NCBI GenBank assembly: GCA_029204225.1
Contig: CM055115.1
Span: forward strand, 9,772,099 to 9,836,098
Direction: 5' to 3'
DNA: 64,000 bases
Origin: Diphasiastrum complanatum
Lineage: Eukaryota > Streptophyta > Lycopodiopsida > Lycopodiales > Lycopodiaceae
The position numbers and the translations under genes were made by a program. This document shows, piece after piece, positions 34,367-45,727 of the stretch. Position 1 is the stretch's first letter. Each line of letters starts with the position of its first letter. The notes beneath the pieces were generated by a model that saw nothing but the letters and a program-made list of their open reading frames with translations, was not told the DNA's origin and ran no database searches.

Positions 34367-35333
34367 TGTTGTTGCTGACAGTGTAACTGCTCCAATGGAT
34401 CCAAGCAAATCCACTCTCCCCCCCAAAAAAAAAAATCTGTTGGTGGGGATGTTGTTGCTGGTGATTGTTCATGCTCAGGATTGGATTAGCGTGTGGAACA
34501 CATAGTTGAAACTCGTTGAACATGTGACTGGACTAAAGATTGAACAAATTTTAACTAAATTTGTTTCGATCTTGCTGTAGTTGACTCAAAGAATAATATG
34601 GCAATGAGGTGCAGGAATCAACTCTAACTTGTCATGGATTTCTCATAGTTTTCAAAAATTTGAAACTGCTGTACATGGTAATCTGAATATGGATAGATGA
34701 ATGAAAATGTGTTCTGGAGATGCTCTATAGAAGACTCTCATGCAGTAGCTATTCCTCATGCAAAAATCAGTCACACAAAATAGGTGAAGAGAAACAAGGA
34801 AATAAACAAACGTTACAGATAGTGAGAACTGTATAGCACTTGTTGAACAAAACTTGCATTCATCAACATTGATAATGTACCTTGATAGTTGCAATATTTC
34901 AGCTGTTTTGTAGAGTAATGTGACTTACTCTGACATGCCCTTGTCAAAACAAGACAAGGTTGGTGACACTAAAGTCTATCATCATGGATAACAGATGTTG
35001 TAAGATATAGCGTGAGATGCAGGTATGGGTGAGGTACTGTGTCCTGAGGACCTCTTTGAACAAGAGATTCAGAACCAAATCTCTAAATGGATTTCCGAAT
35101 CCTAGATGTATTGTGTATTGGCACATTGGAAATATTATTTTCATGTGGAAAGACAAATAGATTGGAGTTTGTAGAAAGGGAGAAAAACTGTCAATTCCCT
35201 GTGGAGGTTGCTCGTGGTTGGACATTGTAGCAGATGACGGAATATCAGTTTCACTTTCTTTTGAAAAGGACTCATTTCATATTGTCTTTTTTCATTATGG
35301 AGCTGGTGTATTGGACGGTGATGTAGTAGAAGT
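34367..35333. other. No gene seen
   Basis: AT-rich sequence with a C7A11 run (about 34420-34437), inverted TTGTTGCTG scraps and short ORFs only. Confidence 0.5.
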
Positions 35334-36640
35334 TTACAAGAAACTTCTCGATTGAGCAGCAAATTTAACTGTTGGTTGATATGGTGCTCGTGTTGTTGTC
35401 ATGAGGAGATGGGCAGGTAGGATCTTAGTTGGTTGTTTTGGACAATCTTTGAAACTATGTTTTCGGATACAATCGAGACACTCAGCATGGTACTGGGTCT
35501 TAACTGGACAATCAACCATGAAGTGGCCGGTTTCACCACAAATGTAACATCTGGTGTGCAGTGGCCCTTGTATAACGGCATCGCCATCTTGTATGGCTAG
35601 TGGTTTTGGACTTGCTGGTGGATATTCATGGTAAGGCAAGGCATTTCCAGATTATGATGGGTGTTCTTCATATTGTTGAACTATATGTGTTTGAATAGGT
35701 CGATATGAAGGACAAGCATCAACAGGATGCGTAGCCCAGTAGTGTGGGCACCATATTGTTTTTCATCTATAAGGTACCTGTGTAGGGTTTGACTGAGCAG
35801 GCATACTGCTTTGGATAGACTTCAGGGTAGTTTGAAACCCATTGGTGAGTTTCTCCATTTGAAGTTGGTGTCGCTTATTAAGCAACGCTAGCTGTGATTT
35901 CCAAAGCTGATCTCGGGTGTCCTCAATCAGCTTCGACTCATGGATAGGAGCACGTGGTGCTTGCCTTTCCCTAGATTCGTCACTATCTGATCCTTCGTCT
36001 TCTTCCTTGATGGCATCAAACATAGCTAAGTTTAGGCTCGTATATTCATCATTGAATTTAAGCTCGCATCTAATCCATCTTGGAAGACCAACTAAGAACC
36101 AGATGATGAGCATATGTTCAGAGGGCTATTCTTGTACTTGACTTTTGAGACGTTTGAAATGCTCAATATAGGCCCGTACTCGTTCGTCTTCTGTCATTTT
36201 GATATTACTTAGCTTGACAAAAGGGCTTTCTATCAAGCGAAATGGCTTGAAGCATTTGATAAAGGCCTCTTCAAGAGTGACCAGTCACGTTTATCTTCAC
36301 GATCAAGGTTAAAAAACCATTCTCGTGCTCAATCGATCATGGTCATCGAGAAGAGTTGAATCATGGCGTCGAGTGATGTCTCGCCATATACATCACATGC
36401 ATTCTCAAAGATTTGCAAAAATCTTTGAGGGTCCGAACTACTGTCAAACTTTGGTAGATTTAGCTTGGGTGTACGTCTTTCAAGATGAGCTCCGTGGGCA
36501 GCAGGGACTCCATTAAGGTTGGTTCTGGCCTGTGAGAGGTCAACACCATAAAAATAGGGTCGTGCACGTGAAGACTCAGCTCTATCAGGTTCTTGTCCAT
36601 TGAACGAATTTGTGGATGGCTTTTGAAGTTCGGCTCTCAT
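35334..36640 (-). pseudogene. Gypsy-type retrotransposon gag remnant
   Basis: Minus strand from 36640: a Retrotrans_gag-like core (LPKFDSSSDPQRFLQIFENA near 36465, then MIQLFSMTMIDRAREWFFNL near 36330). A decayed middle follows, then a charged helical segment (36113-35763), then a zinc knuckle CYICGETGHFMVDC near 35550 and a second Cys-rich motif (CLDCIRKHSFKDC) near 35470. At least three frameshifts or stops separate the parts. The LPKFDG-DP pattern fits Ty3/Gypsy or related gag rather than Copia. No protease or RT follows within the window. It would have packaged element RNA. Confidence 0.72.
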
Positions 36641-37069
36641 TCGGTAGAACCTATGATGTCTGATCTATTTAGCTTCATGGGACCTGATCTCATAATGGAT
36701 AATCGTCTGGGATTTGAGGATCGTTTTGTTGGTCCATTGGGTACTGGGGTATGAGTTGCTGGTGTTTTTGAATTTTATAGGATTTTTGGTGTTTTTCGAT
36801 TTTTTAGAGTGTTGAAGGAAGTGAAGGTGGAGACTCAGTATAAAAAGGGCTTTCTATTGGTATGAGTTTTGTTTTTTGAAATTTTTTTGGTTTAGGGTTT
36901 TTTTTTTTTTCAGGCTCAAGGGTGTTGCGAAGATGGTGGTTCGGTCGAAATAGCAATCAGAGGTATTAATCAAAAGTTATGGTCTGGTCGAGATGGGTGT
37001 TACTTGTTCTGGTTGAGCTTTGACCTATTGCTTCGGTTGAGAACTGATCAAATCCTTCCGATCAAGATT

Positions 37070-37450
37070 TGATCGCTGCCTTCAGCTCCGGTTGAGATTT
37101 GAGCAGGCGCTTTGGCTCCAGTTGAGATTCGAACAGGCACTTCGGCTCCGGTCGAGATTACTTCGGCTTCTGTCGAGATCTGAACGAACACTTCGGCTTC
37201 GGTCGAGATCTGAACGAGCACTTCGACTTCGGTCGAGATCTGGGTGGGCACTTCGGTTGAGACTTCAGTGGACACTTCGATCGAGACTTCAGCTGACGCT
37301 TCAGTCGAGATTTCAGCGAGCACTTCGGTTGAGATTTTAGGGAGCACTTCAGTCGAGATCTCAACGAACACTTCGGCTGAGATTCCAGTGAGTGCTTCGG
37401 TCAAGATTTCACTGAGAGCTCCGGTTGAGATGTGAGCGTGAGCTCCGATT
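37070..37450. repeat. 30-bp minisatellite, both strands open
   Basis: About a dozen units of roughly 27-30 bp (CACTTCGGCTCCGGTCGAGAT type). Multiple-of-three spacing keeps ORFs open in both directions: minus strand 37404-37048 reads EVSTEVSTEV-like repeats. It lies upstream of the Gypsy-type gag in that element's sense and may be part of its leader. I treat the ORFs as by-products of the repeat. Confidence 0.88.
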
Positions 37451-37526
37451 GAGATTTAAATTTTTTTTTTTTGTTTTGTTTTTGATGCACCTACGTTGCA
37501 TCGGTCAAGATGGTAAGAGAGAGAGA

Positions 37527-37640
37527 GGCTTGGTTGAGATGGAAGAGAAGGTGTTCGGTTGAGACGTGAAAAAGGGTGCTCGGTTGAGATGGAAGAGAAG
37601 GTGTTCGGTTGAGACGTGAGAGAGGGTGCTCGGCTGAGAT
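37527..37640. repeat. Second minisatellite, about 51-bp units
   Basis: Units of GGTTGAGATGGAAGAGAAGG plus TGTTCGGTTGAGACGTGA, about two and a half copies. They share GGTTGAGA with the neighbouring 30-bp array. Confidence 0.8.
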
Positions 37641-37716
37641 GGTAACGGAGGGAGGTGGAGACGATGGGTAAGCTATGGGTAGAGGATGATGTAGAAGGAG
37701 CTGAGGATGTATGCAT

Positions 37717-38399
37717 GGCATGGGGATGGTGTGTGCAGGTCGTTCTGAGCTATGAACGGATCTGGAGACATTTCAGATTGCGTGCATGGGTCTGATCAAA
37801 GATAGTCTTGCAGCATATGCCGTTTCAGAATGTGAGTGATGCAAGAGGCAACGAGTCAAATGTTAGCAGATCTCCTGCTCCAGAGGACATGTTCTTTACT
37901 TTTCTGCTTCTTGCTTACAGATCTACTTCTTGCCTATTACCAGGCTCGTTTGGGCATTACTTGACTGTTTCTTATGTGTTACAATGCCTAGGCCAGGCCG
38001 AAATGGACTGAATAACTCTATAGTATAGATTTACTTGTCCTGCCTATTAGAGGACAACTCAGGGACGTCGCTCTTGAATGCACTTACATTCTACAGATTC
38101 TACAGCTACCTTCATTTAAAATGAAAATCAGAGCCTACACTACATTAACACTGAACTACCTTGCATAAATTGACAAAACAAGAAACAAGAAACTAATCTA
38201 CAGCATGAAGTCCAAGAATCAAGAAACCAACCAGTCTATTGATTCTTGGACATCCCAAGAACATCAAGAACTGGATTGTACAGATCCAGCCTATTTAGTT
38301 TACTTGAATGCTGGCTCCTACATTAATCCACAAGAAAACAAGAAATCTAATCCACAACTAGGAAAGCAAGAAAACTAGTCCACTCTAAATCCACAACCA
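37717..38399. other. No gene seen
   Basis: Short ORFs only. CCAAGAATCAAGAAACCAACC and GATTCTTGGACATCCCAAG (38210-38265) form a weak inverted pair. Host of the A insertion. Confidence 0.5.
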
Positions 38400-38404
38400 C
38401 ACAC

Positions 38405-38485
38405 TGTTGAAAATTGTCACTTCTCACTTGACATTGGTTCATGTAAATATTGATCAAACATTAGAATATGTTGATGATATGATTT
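38405..38485 (+). repeat. First 81 bp of A 5' LTR
   Basis: Identical to 49722-49802. It is separated from the rest of the LTR by B. Its last five bases (GATTT) are the left copy of the B target duplication. Confidence 0.96.
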
Positions 38486-39138
38486 TGTGAAAAACTCAGA
38501 TCCAAAAGATGCTAAAGTTTCATAAAGATCTTGGCCATGGAAGTTATGCACATCTAGATTGAAAAAATGATAGAAATTGTGATGTTAAGCATACTAAACA
38601 TCAACTAAACATCAAAATCTGATCATAAGCTTCCACAAACAGAAACTTGCTGTCCCTGTCCGTACTTCAGAGCCTACAACCTGCATTTCACACGTGTGAA
38701 GCCATAGCAACAAAGAAATCACAATTCTAGTGGCTAGAATGCAAGATATGAACAAAAAAGTGAGAGAGAAGAAGATGGATCTTCAAAGAGCATAACATTC
38801 ATTCAATAGAATGAAAATGAGATGTGTACATACTCGTGGAGATGGCTATTTATAGCAGCCATAGTGCCTCTTGGCCACTTGTCTTATGATAGGCTAAAAT
38901 TGGGGTCCAATAGGATTCACCCATATACCTAGAAATTTGGTCAAATAGGAATGCACCAAATTATGAGCCAATAGAAGAGCTCCACACTCGACCTCCTCTA
39001 ATTAATGTGACCTCAAAAGTAGTGTACACATACTTTGGGCCTCTACATACATGTATGAACCTATCTCTAACTTTTATTTGGCCATAGGCCTACAAAATCT
39101 CAAGTTAGGAAAATACTACTAGTTGACAATTTTTCACA
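38486..39138 (-). repeat. 3' LTR of element B
   Basis: TGTGAAAAATTG...GTTTTTCACA on the minus strand. It carries the palindrome TTCACACGTGTGAA at 38687-38700. Its first five bases supply the gag-pol stop codon. Confidence 0.97.
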
Positions 39139-42100
39139 CTCCCTCTTCAACTAGTTTTAGCATAGATTTAGAAAGTACACCAAGACTTGTTCTATGCTTG
39201 AAAAATAAGTCCTTTCCCAATGCTTTGGTAAAGATATCAGCCACACATTCCTTTGATGGGACATGTTCAAGCTTGATCTCTTTTGCCAACACTTGTTCTC
39301 TCACAAAATGGTAAGCCACCTCGATATGTTTGCTCCTTGCATGGAAAACCGGATTGCTTGCTAGACTTTGGGCTGAAAGGTTGTCACAAAAGATGATTGG
39401 ACTCTCTGAAAAATCCAGCAAATGAAGCTCCATAATCATCCTCTTGATCCACACCATCTCCTTTGTGCATGATGTCAAAGCTTTGTACTCGGCCTCACTA
39501 GAAGAAAGTGATATAGTTGCTTGTTTCTTCGACATCCATGAGATAGCTCCATCACCTATGAAAATAGCATGTGCATTTATGGATTTTCTATCCATAAGGT
39601 CTCCTGCAAAATCTGAATCTGAAAAACCAAATAAGTTAGGTGATGAGCCTCTATAAACAATGCCAAAATCTTTTGTTCCCGAGATGTATCTCAAGATCCT
39701 CTTTCCTAGTTTCCAATGTTCTATGCTAGGATCTTGCATGAATTGGCTTAATCTACCAACACAATAAGATAAATCAGGTCTTGTGATGGTTAGATATATA
39801 AGAGAACCTATTAGCTTCCTATAGAGAGTAATGTCCTCGAAGGATCTTTCATTACCTCTTATAGTTAGCTTTACATGTGATTCCATAGGTGTATCAATAG
39901 GATTTGCATCTACCATATGAAATCTATTGAGAATAGAAATAGCATACTTCTCTTGTGAAATAAAAGTGATTTGAGAAGTTCTAATTACTTCTATTCCTAA
40001 GATATAGCTCAAAAGACCAAGATCATGCACTTCAAATTCCTTTTTTAGTGCTTTCTTGATATCTTCTATATCTTCCTTGTTCCCTCCACTTAAAATAATG
40101 TCATCCACATAAATTAGAAGGATTGTAACATCATTAGCACTAATTCTAAAGTAAAGTGAATGATCATACTCACTCATAGTGAAGTTTTGAGAAAGTAGAA
40201 AAGAGTTAAGCCTAGCATACCAACTCCTTGGTGCTTGCTTAAGACCATACAAACTTTTTTGTAGAAAACACACATGATTAGGCTTGCTATGAGAAACATA
40301 GCTCTCGGGTTGCTCCATGTAGACTTCCTCTTCAAGATCACCATTCAAGAAAGCATTAGAAATGTCTAATTGCCAAAGATCCCATCCATAAAGAGTTGCA
40401 AGGGAAATGATTACTCTTATGCTCACCATCTTTGCCACGGGTGCAAAGGTTTCCTCATAGTCAATGCCATGCTCTTGAGCATAACCTTTAGCCACCAACC
40501 TTGCCTTCAACTTGTTGATAGATCCATCTTGATTTGTCTTTACCTTGAAGATCCATTTGCATCCAATTGCACTTTTGCCCTTTGGAAGCTCCACCAATCT
40601 CCATGTGTTGTTCTTCATAAGTGCTTCAAACTCAAGATCCATTGCTTGGATCCATTCCTCTTTTTGCCTTGCTTCATCTACACATGAAGGTACATCAAAA
40701 GAAGTTAGGAAAGCATAGTTGGATCCATCCACCACTTGCTTACCTTTGCCATCATAAGTGAGCCTTGAGGGTTTCACTTTATGCCTTGGAGTTCTCCTTG
40801 GAATTTGACTTGAAGAGGCTTCTTCAACATCCACATCCAATGTGTCATCAACTCCATTGTCATCAAGCACATTAGTTGCAACAACACCATCATCACTTGA
40901 AACAACTTTTGGAATGTTACTTTCATCAAAAATGACATCCCTACTTGTGAACACTTTCTTGATTGAAGGAACATAAATCCTATATGCTTTGCTTACTTCA
41001 CTATAACCAACAAAAATGCCCTTTCTTGAAGATGGATCCTCCTTAGTTCTATCATCAAGAGTAATGTTGAAGTAGCAAATGCATCCAAAAGTTCTTAGAA
41101 ACTTGACATTAGGCTTCATACCAAACAAAGCTTCAAAAGGGGTTTTTCCTTCCAATACAACACTTGGCCATCTATTGCATAGGAAATTTGCACACAACAA
41201 AGCATCACTCCAAAAAGGTTTAGGAAGATTAGCATTCAATCTCATTGCCTTTGCACTCTCACACAAGGTTCTATTCTTCCTCTCGGCCACTCCATTTTGT
41301 TGTGGTGTTCTTGGACATGTGTACTCCCTCTTGATCCCATGCTCATCGCAAAAGGCTTTGAATTTGTTAGAAATGTATTCACCACCATTGTCGCTCCTCA
41401 AGCATTTGATTTTGGTTGTAAATTGAGTCTCAATAGCAACTTTGAACTTGACAAACACATCAAACACCTCATCCTTGCTCTTTAGTAGATAAACCCAACA
41501 AAATCTACTAAAATCATCAATGAAAGTTACATACATCTTAGCACCTCCATTGCTAATTGTAGTAACACCATGAATATCCGAATGCAAGAGAGAAAAAGGC
41601 ATCTTAGATCTAGATATAGATCTAGTATATGGCAATCTATGTGATTTAGACAAAGCACATTCTTCACAAACATGATTCAAGCAAGTAAGAGACTTGGGAA
41701 GTCCCCTTACTACCTCCTTTTTGGCTATTACCTCCAAGGCCTTGTAGTTGAGATGTCCCATCCTTTTATGCCATACCTCTTGAATTGACATTTGTTCATT
41801 TGCCATGCATCCAACTTGGTTAGCAACAACACATGCATCAAGCTTGAACAATTTCCCTTGCCTTTTCCCTTTTGCAATGATACTACACCCCTTTTTGATC
41901 AAGCAAGCATCACCATCAAACTCAACTTTGAATCCTTTGTCAAGCATTTGGCTTACACTAAGTAAGTTCTTGGTAATGGATGGAATGAGCAAAACATCTT
42001 TCAATTCTATATTCCTATTTGTAGAAAGTGAAATAGGAATTGTGCCAATCCCCTTGATTGTACACTCACCATCATTTGCGGTATAGATTACCTTCCTATC

Positions 42101-43084
42101 ACCATCAAATGCCATTAAAGATGAAAAATACTCTTTATGATATGTCATATGAGAAGTGGCTCCACTATCAATCCACCAAGGATCAATGTCTCCATGATTA
42201 GCCAACAAGCAAGATGACATAACAAAAGCATCATTTGAAAGAAGCTCATCCCCACCCTCATCAATAGTTAGATTGGTTTGCTTTTCCCCTTGATCCCTCT
42301 TTTTCTTAAAACAATCACTAGCAAAATGCCCTTTGACTCCACAATAGAAACATTTTAGCTTAGATCTATCCTTCTTTTTGCCAAAAGTAGAGTGCTCACC
42401 TTGGTCTTGCCCTTTAGACCAATTGCTTTTACCTTTGCCCTTGAACTTGCCTTTAGAGAACATTGCCTCCTCTTCTCCTCCTTGAGATGTAGAAGATGCT
42501 CCCACTCTTGCTTGCAACCTGAATTCTTCAGCCAACAAGACCTCTTGCAAGTCTCCAACACTTGGTAAACATTTTTGGATAGCATAACTTTGAACAAGAT
42601 TAGCATGATCATCCAACAAGCCATTGAGAATCACTTGAACAAGCTCCTCATTATTTATGCCATCATTAATGCATGCTAACTCATCATTCAATGCTTTAAC
42701 TCTCAAAACAAAAGCATGTCCACTCTCACTCTTCTTTTGCATACAAGAAAAGATTTGCCTTCTTAAAGTCAACACTCTAGAAGTAGACTTGGATTCATAA
42801 ACCTTCTTCAAGGCTTCCCAAGCTTCACTAGATGATGTGCACTTACCAACCTCTTTGATAAGCTCATTTGTCACATTCATCTTGATCATGTGAAGGGCTT
42901 TCTTTGCCCTCTTGTCATACCTCAATTGTTCTTGAGGTGCCAAAGGTCTCTCCTCCACACCTACAACAATATCCATCAACTCATTCATCTCAAGCAAAGA
43001 CTCCATCCTTACTTTCCAAGTAGAATAGTTGAGGGAGGTAAGCCTATCATTGCTTTCCAACATGTAGCCTCCATTTGTAGCCAT
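39134..43084 (-). CDS. Gag-pol polyprotein of Copia element B (1316 aa)
   Basis: Complete open frame from ATG 43084. Domains: DUF4219/UBN2 gag (residues 1-230), CCHC knuckle C245-C258, protease DSGA with catalytic D306, GAG-pre-integrase (VWHKRMGHLN) near 435, integrase with D503, D565 and E601 (exact 35-residue spacing), RT with YVDD at 992-995, RNase H from about 1150 (D1156, then SSEAEY and CDN). It supplies capsid, maturation protease, integrase and RT/RNase H. The ATG is the first in frame and starts a gag like those of A and C. The last codons (Glu-Glu-Gly-Val-stop) are the polypurine tract plus the first bases of the 3' LTR, so coding and replication signals overlap. Gag and pol are one frame, so the Gag:Pol ratio must be set otherwise, for example by splicing, which I cannot see. 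Confidence 0.96.
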   Translation of the reverse strand: MATNGGYMLESNDRLTSLNYSTWKVRMESLLEMNELMDIVVGVEERPLAPQEQLRYDKRAKKALHMIKMNVTNELIKEVGKCTSSSEAWEALKKVYESKSTSRVLTLRRQIFSCMQKKSESGHAFVLRVKALNDELACINDGINNEELVQVILNGLLDDHANLVQSYAIQKCLPSVGDLQEVLLAEEFRLQARVGASSTSQGGEEEAMFSKGKFKGKGKSNWSKGQDQGEHSTFGKKKDRSKLKCFYCGVKGHFASDCFKKKRDQGEKQTNLTIDEGGDELLSNDAFVMSSCLLANHGDIDPWWIDSGATSHMTYHKEYFSSLMAFDGDRKVIYTANDGECTIKGIGTIPISLSTNRNIELKDVLLIPSITKNLLSVSQMLDKGFKVEFDGDACLIKKGCSIIAKGKRQGKLFKLDACVVANQVGCMANEQMSIQEVWHKRMGHLNYKALEVIAKKEVVRGLPKSLTCLNHVCEECALSKSHRLPYTRSISRSKMPFSLLHSDIHGVTTISNGGAKMYVTFIDDFSRFCWVYLLKSKDEVFDVFVKFKVAIETQFTTKIKCLRSDNGGEYISNKFKAFCDEHGIKREYTCPRTPQQNGVAERKNRTLCESAKAMRLNANLPKPFWSDALLCANFLCNRWPSVVLEGKTPFEALFGMKPNVKFLRTFGCICYFNITLDDRTKEDPSSRKGIFVGYSEVSKAYRIYVPSIKKVFTSRDVIFDESNIPKVVSSDDGVVATNVLDDNGVDDTLDVDVEEASSSQIPRRTPRHKVKPSRLTYDGKGKQVVDGSNYAFLTSFDVPSCVDEARQKEEWIQAMDLEFEALMKNNTWRLVELPKGKSAIGCKWIFKVKTNQDGSINKLKARLVAKGYAQEHGIDYEETFAPVAKMVSIRVIISLATLYGWDLWQLDISNAFLNGDLEEEVYMEQPESYVSHSKPNHVCFLQKSLYGLKQAPRSWYARLNSFLLSQNFTMSEYDHSLYFRISANDVTILLIYVDDIILSGGNKEDIEDIKKALKKEFEVHDLGLLSYILGIEVIRTSQITFISQEKYAISILNRFHMVDANPIDTPMESHVKLTIRGNERSFEDITLYRKLIGSLIYLTITRPDLSYCVGRLSQFMQDPSIEHWKLGKRILRYISGTKDFGIVYRGSSPNLFGFSDSDFAGDLMDRKSINAHAIFIGDGAISWMSKKQATISLSSSEAEYKALTSCTKEMVWIKRMIMELHLLDFSESPIIFCDNLSAQSLASNPVFHARSKHIEVAYHFVREQVLAKEIKLEHVPSKECVADIFTKALGKDLFFKHRTSLGVLSKSMLKLVEEGV

Positions 43085-43680
43085 GTTGCAATGATTGATC
43101 TCTGATATTTGACCTGTTCCAATGCACTAAGCACTCTCTTGAATCAACAAATGAAACACAAGAAGAAATCACAAAGATTTGGAACCTAAAACCTTACTTT
43201 TTCTCTCTTTTCCTCACTTTTTCCTCAATTTTAGCCACTAGTTTTATGATTTCTTGATCAAACCAAGACCAAACCTCAATATACTTGCTTTTCCCTCACT
43301 CCTAAGATTGAAATACACTCTTGAATCATTCAGCAAACTGAAAATCAGAGGGTTACATCAATTTTGAAGTTTTTGACATGAAGAAGCAAGAAATTGAATC
43401 AAAAAACTATATGCTAGAATGGAAAACTAATAGGATCTTGTTGGATCTTGAATCTCCCTCTTTCCAAAACAATTTTTGTCTCCTTATTCTGATAAGTACA
43501 GAGGGAATTCGCCCTACTTCAATTGAAATGCATACAAATGATGTTTTGATCACAAAGATCCAATTTCTACACATAAATCAACAAGATTTTTAGCTAGAAA
43601 CTTGATTGGAATGCTACAAAAGCAAACTCGCCCACAAATCTCTTCTAAATCTGGCAAAACCTGCACATTTGGCCGCCTAA

Positions 43681-43693
43681 TGCTCTGATACCA
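43681..43693 (-). other. Primer binding site of B
   Basis: Minus strand TGGTATCAGAGCA, adjacent to the 5' LTR. Confidence 0.94.
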
Positions 43694-44346
43694 TGTGAAA
43701 AACTCAGATCCAAAAGATGCTAAAGTTTCATAAAGATCTTGGCCATGGAAGTTATGCACATCTAGATTGAAAAAATGATAGAAATTGTGATGTTAAGCAT
43801 ACTAAACATCAACTAAACATCAAAATCTGATCATAAGCTTCCACAAACAGAAACTTGCTGTCCCTGTCCGTACTTCAGAGCCTACAACCTGCATTTCACA
43901 CGTGTGAAGCCATAGCAACAAAGAAATCACAATTCTAGTGGCTAGAATGCAAGATATGAACAAAAAAGTGAGAGAGAAGAAGATGGATCTTCAAAGAGCA
44001 TAACATTCATTCAATAGAATGAAAATGAGATGTGTACATACTCGTGGAGATGGCTATTTATAGCAGCCATAGTGCCTCTTGGCCACTTGTCTTATGATAG
44101 GCTAAAATTGGGGTCCAATAGGATTCACCCATATACCTAGAAATTTGGTCAAATAGGAATGCACCAAATTATGAGCCAATAGAAGAGCTCCACACTCGAC
44201 CTCCTCTAATTAATGTGACCTCAAAAGTAGTGTACACATACTTTGGGCCTCTACATACATGTATGAACCTATCTCTAACTTTTATTTGGCCATAGGCCTA
44301 CAAAATCTCAAGTTAGGAAAATACTACTAGTTGACAATTTTTCACA
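43694..44346 (-). repeat. 5' LTR of element B
   Basis: Identical to the 3' LTR by eye. A strong TATA box, CTATAAATAG, lies at 44054-44063 on the minus strand. The palindrome TTCACACGTGTGAA is at 43895-43908, between the TATA box and the PBS, so probably in the transcribed part. Confidence 0.97.
44054..44063 (-). promoter_or_regulatory. TATA box of element B
   Basis: CTATAAATAG on the minus strand in a GC-poor LTR, a near-ideal plant TATA box. It predicts transcription starting about 30 bp to the left. Confidence 0.75.
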
Positions 44347-45132
44347 GATTTCACACGTGTGGAGCATGTTCCCATGTGTGAAAGGATGTACTTTTCATGT
44401 TTGTATATATCCAAATTGATTTTGTATCATTCTAGTTAGTGTGAACATGAAATGACTAGTTTTTAGTCAAGTTGACTAGTCACCTACAAATTAGCTTTTC
44501 CTTGCATGTGCATGAGTAAATGCTCCCACATGGCAAGTGGATGTTCACATGTGTGTATAGAGTACTAGAAGATAAGAGTTGACCATTTTCCTTAGATCCT
44601 ATTTTGTAGGGAATATTCCTATATTCTAGGAGACTAGCTTTTTGGATTTTAGTCATATTCTAGAAGGTCAACTATTGGATAAGGATCAAGGATGGATCAA
44701 ATGGATAGATATGAGTGATGTGGCACTCTTCACACGTGTGAAGGCCTGCTGGACTGTACCAGACTCATGGATGTACTTGATCCATAAAAGGATCATCATT
44801 TTGCTAAGAAAATTGATGAGACTTTTGCACTCTACACTTTTGTGAGATTTCTAGTCATTTGTCTTGTGATTTTTATGCATGATTGCTATCTAGTATCATT
44901 GTACTTGTTGTTTCAGGTGCAGTCCGTACAGTGGACAGTACTCCACACGTGTGAAGCCGCTCTCACTAAAAAATGATGTGTTGATCCATTGCTCTTGCTT
45001 AAATCCAAGTGTAGTGAATCTAGATCAAGATCTAATGTGTAGAACTTGATAGATTCATTGATTAAGCAACCAATAACTCTCTATGATTGTAAAGTACAAT
45101 CATTATTGTCCTAAAAACTGTAAAATTTATCA
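44347..45132 (+). repeat. Remainder of A 5' LTR
   Basis: It continues the LTR after the B insertion to TTTATCA. Contains TTCACACGTGTGAA at 44729-44742 and a half-version at 44943-44954 (CCACACGTGTGAA). Another full palindrome is in the leader (45294-45307). Confidence 0.96.
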
Positions 45133-45144
45133 TGGTATCAGAGC
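45133..45144 (+). other. Primer binding site of A
   Basis: TGGTATCAGAGC directly after the LTR, complementary to initiator-Met tRNA. Confidence 0.95.
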
Positions 45145-45727
45145 TAAGTAAGAGAGTGATCATTGAATCATAAATCTTGTAAAGATCATTGGCAAAATTT
45201 GTTTTTTGGCCAATACTAGTGAGGGCGAGTTCTTCTAGAGTGATAGCTTGTAATCATTTGGATCAAAACGACTTGGAGGCTGTGTATGTACTTTTCACAC
45301 GTGTGAAACCGTACAGCAACTTTCAATTCAAGTTACTTTGTGTTTTTTGGTCCCAAAATCACAATACTAGTTCATTTTTGGTGCTTTTTGAAGCATAGTA
45401 TTGATCTAGATTCATTCTAACTAATGCCTATGACCAAATAGTGTTTTGGATCATTGAAGCATTTCTTTTTAGAGTCTAAGATCAGATCTAAGAGGCTGAT
45501 TTGTTCAGATCCTTAGTTGAAGTGAAATCTCTAAGAAAAGTGTAAAGCAATTTTTTTTGTGAGAGTGAAAGCTAGAAATTTTTGGTAAGATCTTTGAGTA
45601 TCATTCAAGCTTGTGTGTTAGTTTGATAGAGACAAGCCTATAGGCATTCTAGTAAGCTTTAGGCCACTTCATAGATCTTTTAAAATTCAAAAATCTTTGT
45701 GATTTTTAAAAGAGCATTCATTCTAAA

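Larger units (their letters stand above)
38486..44346 (-). mobile_element. Intact Ty1/Copia element B nested in A
   Basis: 5861 bp, minus strand. LTRs 38486-39138 and 43694-44346 are both 653 bp and identical as far as I can read. TSD GATTT (38481-38485 and 44347-44351). PBS at 43681-43693, polypurine tract at 39139-39148, one 1316-codon frame. Identical LTRs and an intact frame make it the youngest insertion here and a good candidate for a currently mobile family. Confidence 0.97.

Noticed and set aside
37048-37404. 118-codon Ser/Thr/Glu/Val repeat ORF (minus) and overlapping plus ORFs
   Set aside because: Explained by a minisatellite whose unit length is a multiple of three, which keeps several frames open.
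44642-44845. 67-codon ORF repeated in A LTRs (also 50093 and 31556)
   Set aside because: It lies wholly in the LTR, differs in frame integrity between copies and has no recognisable feature.
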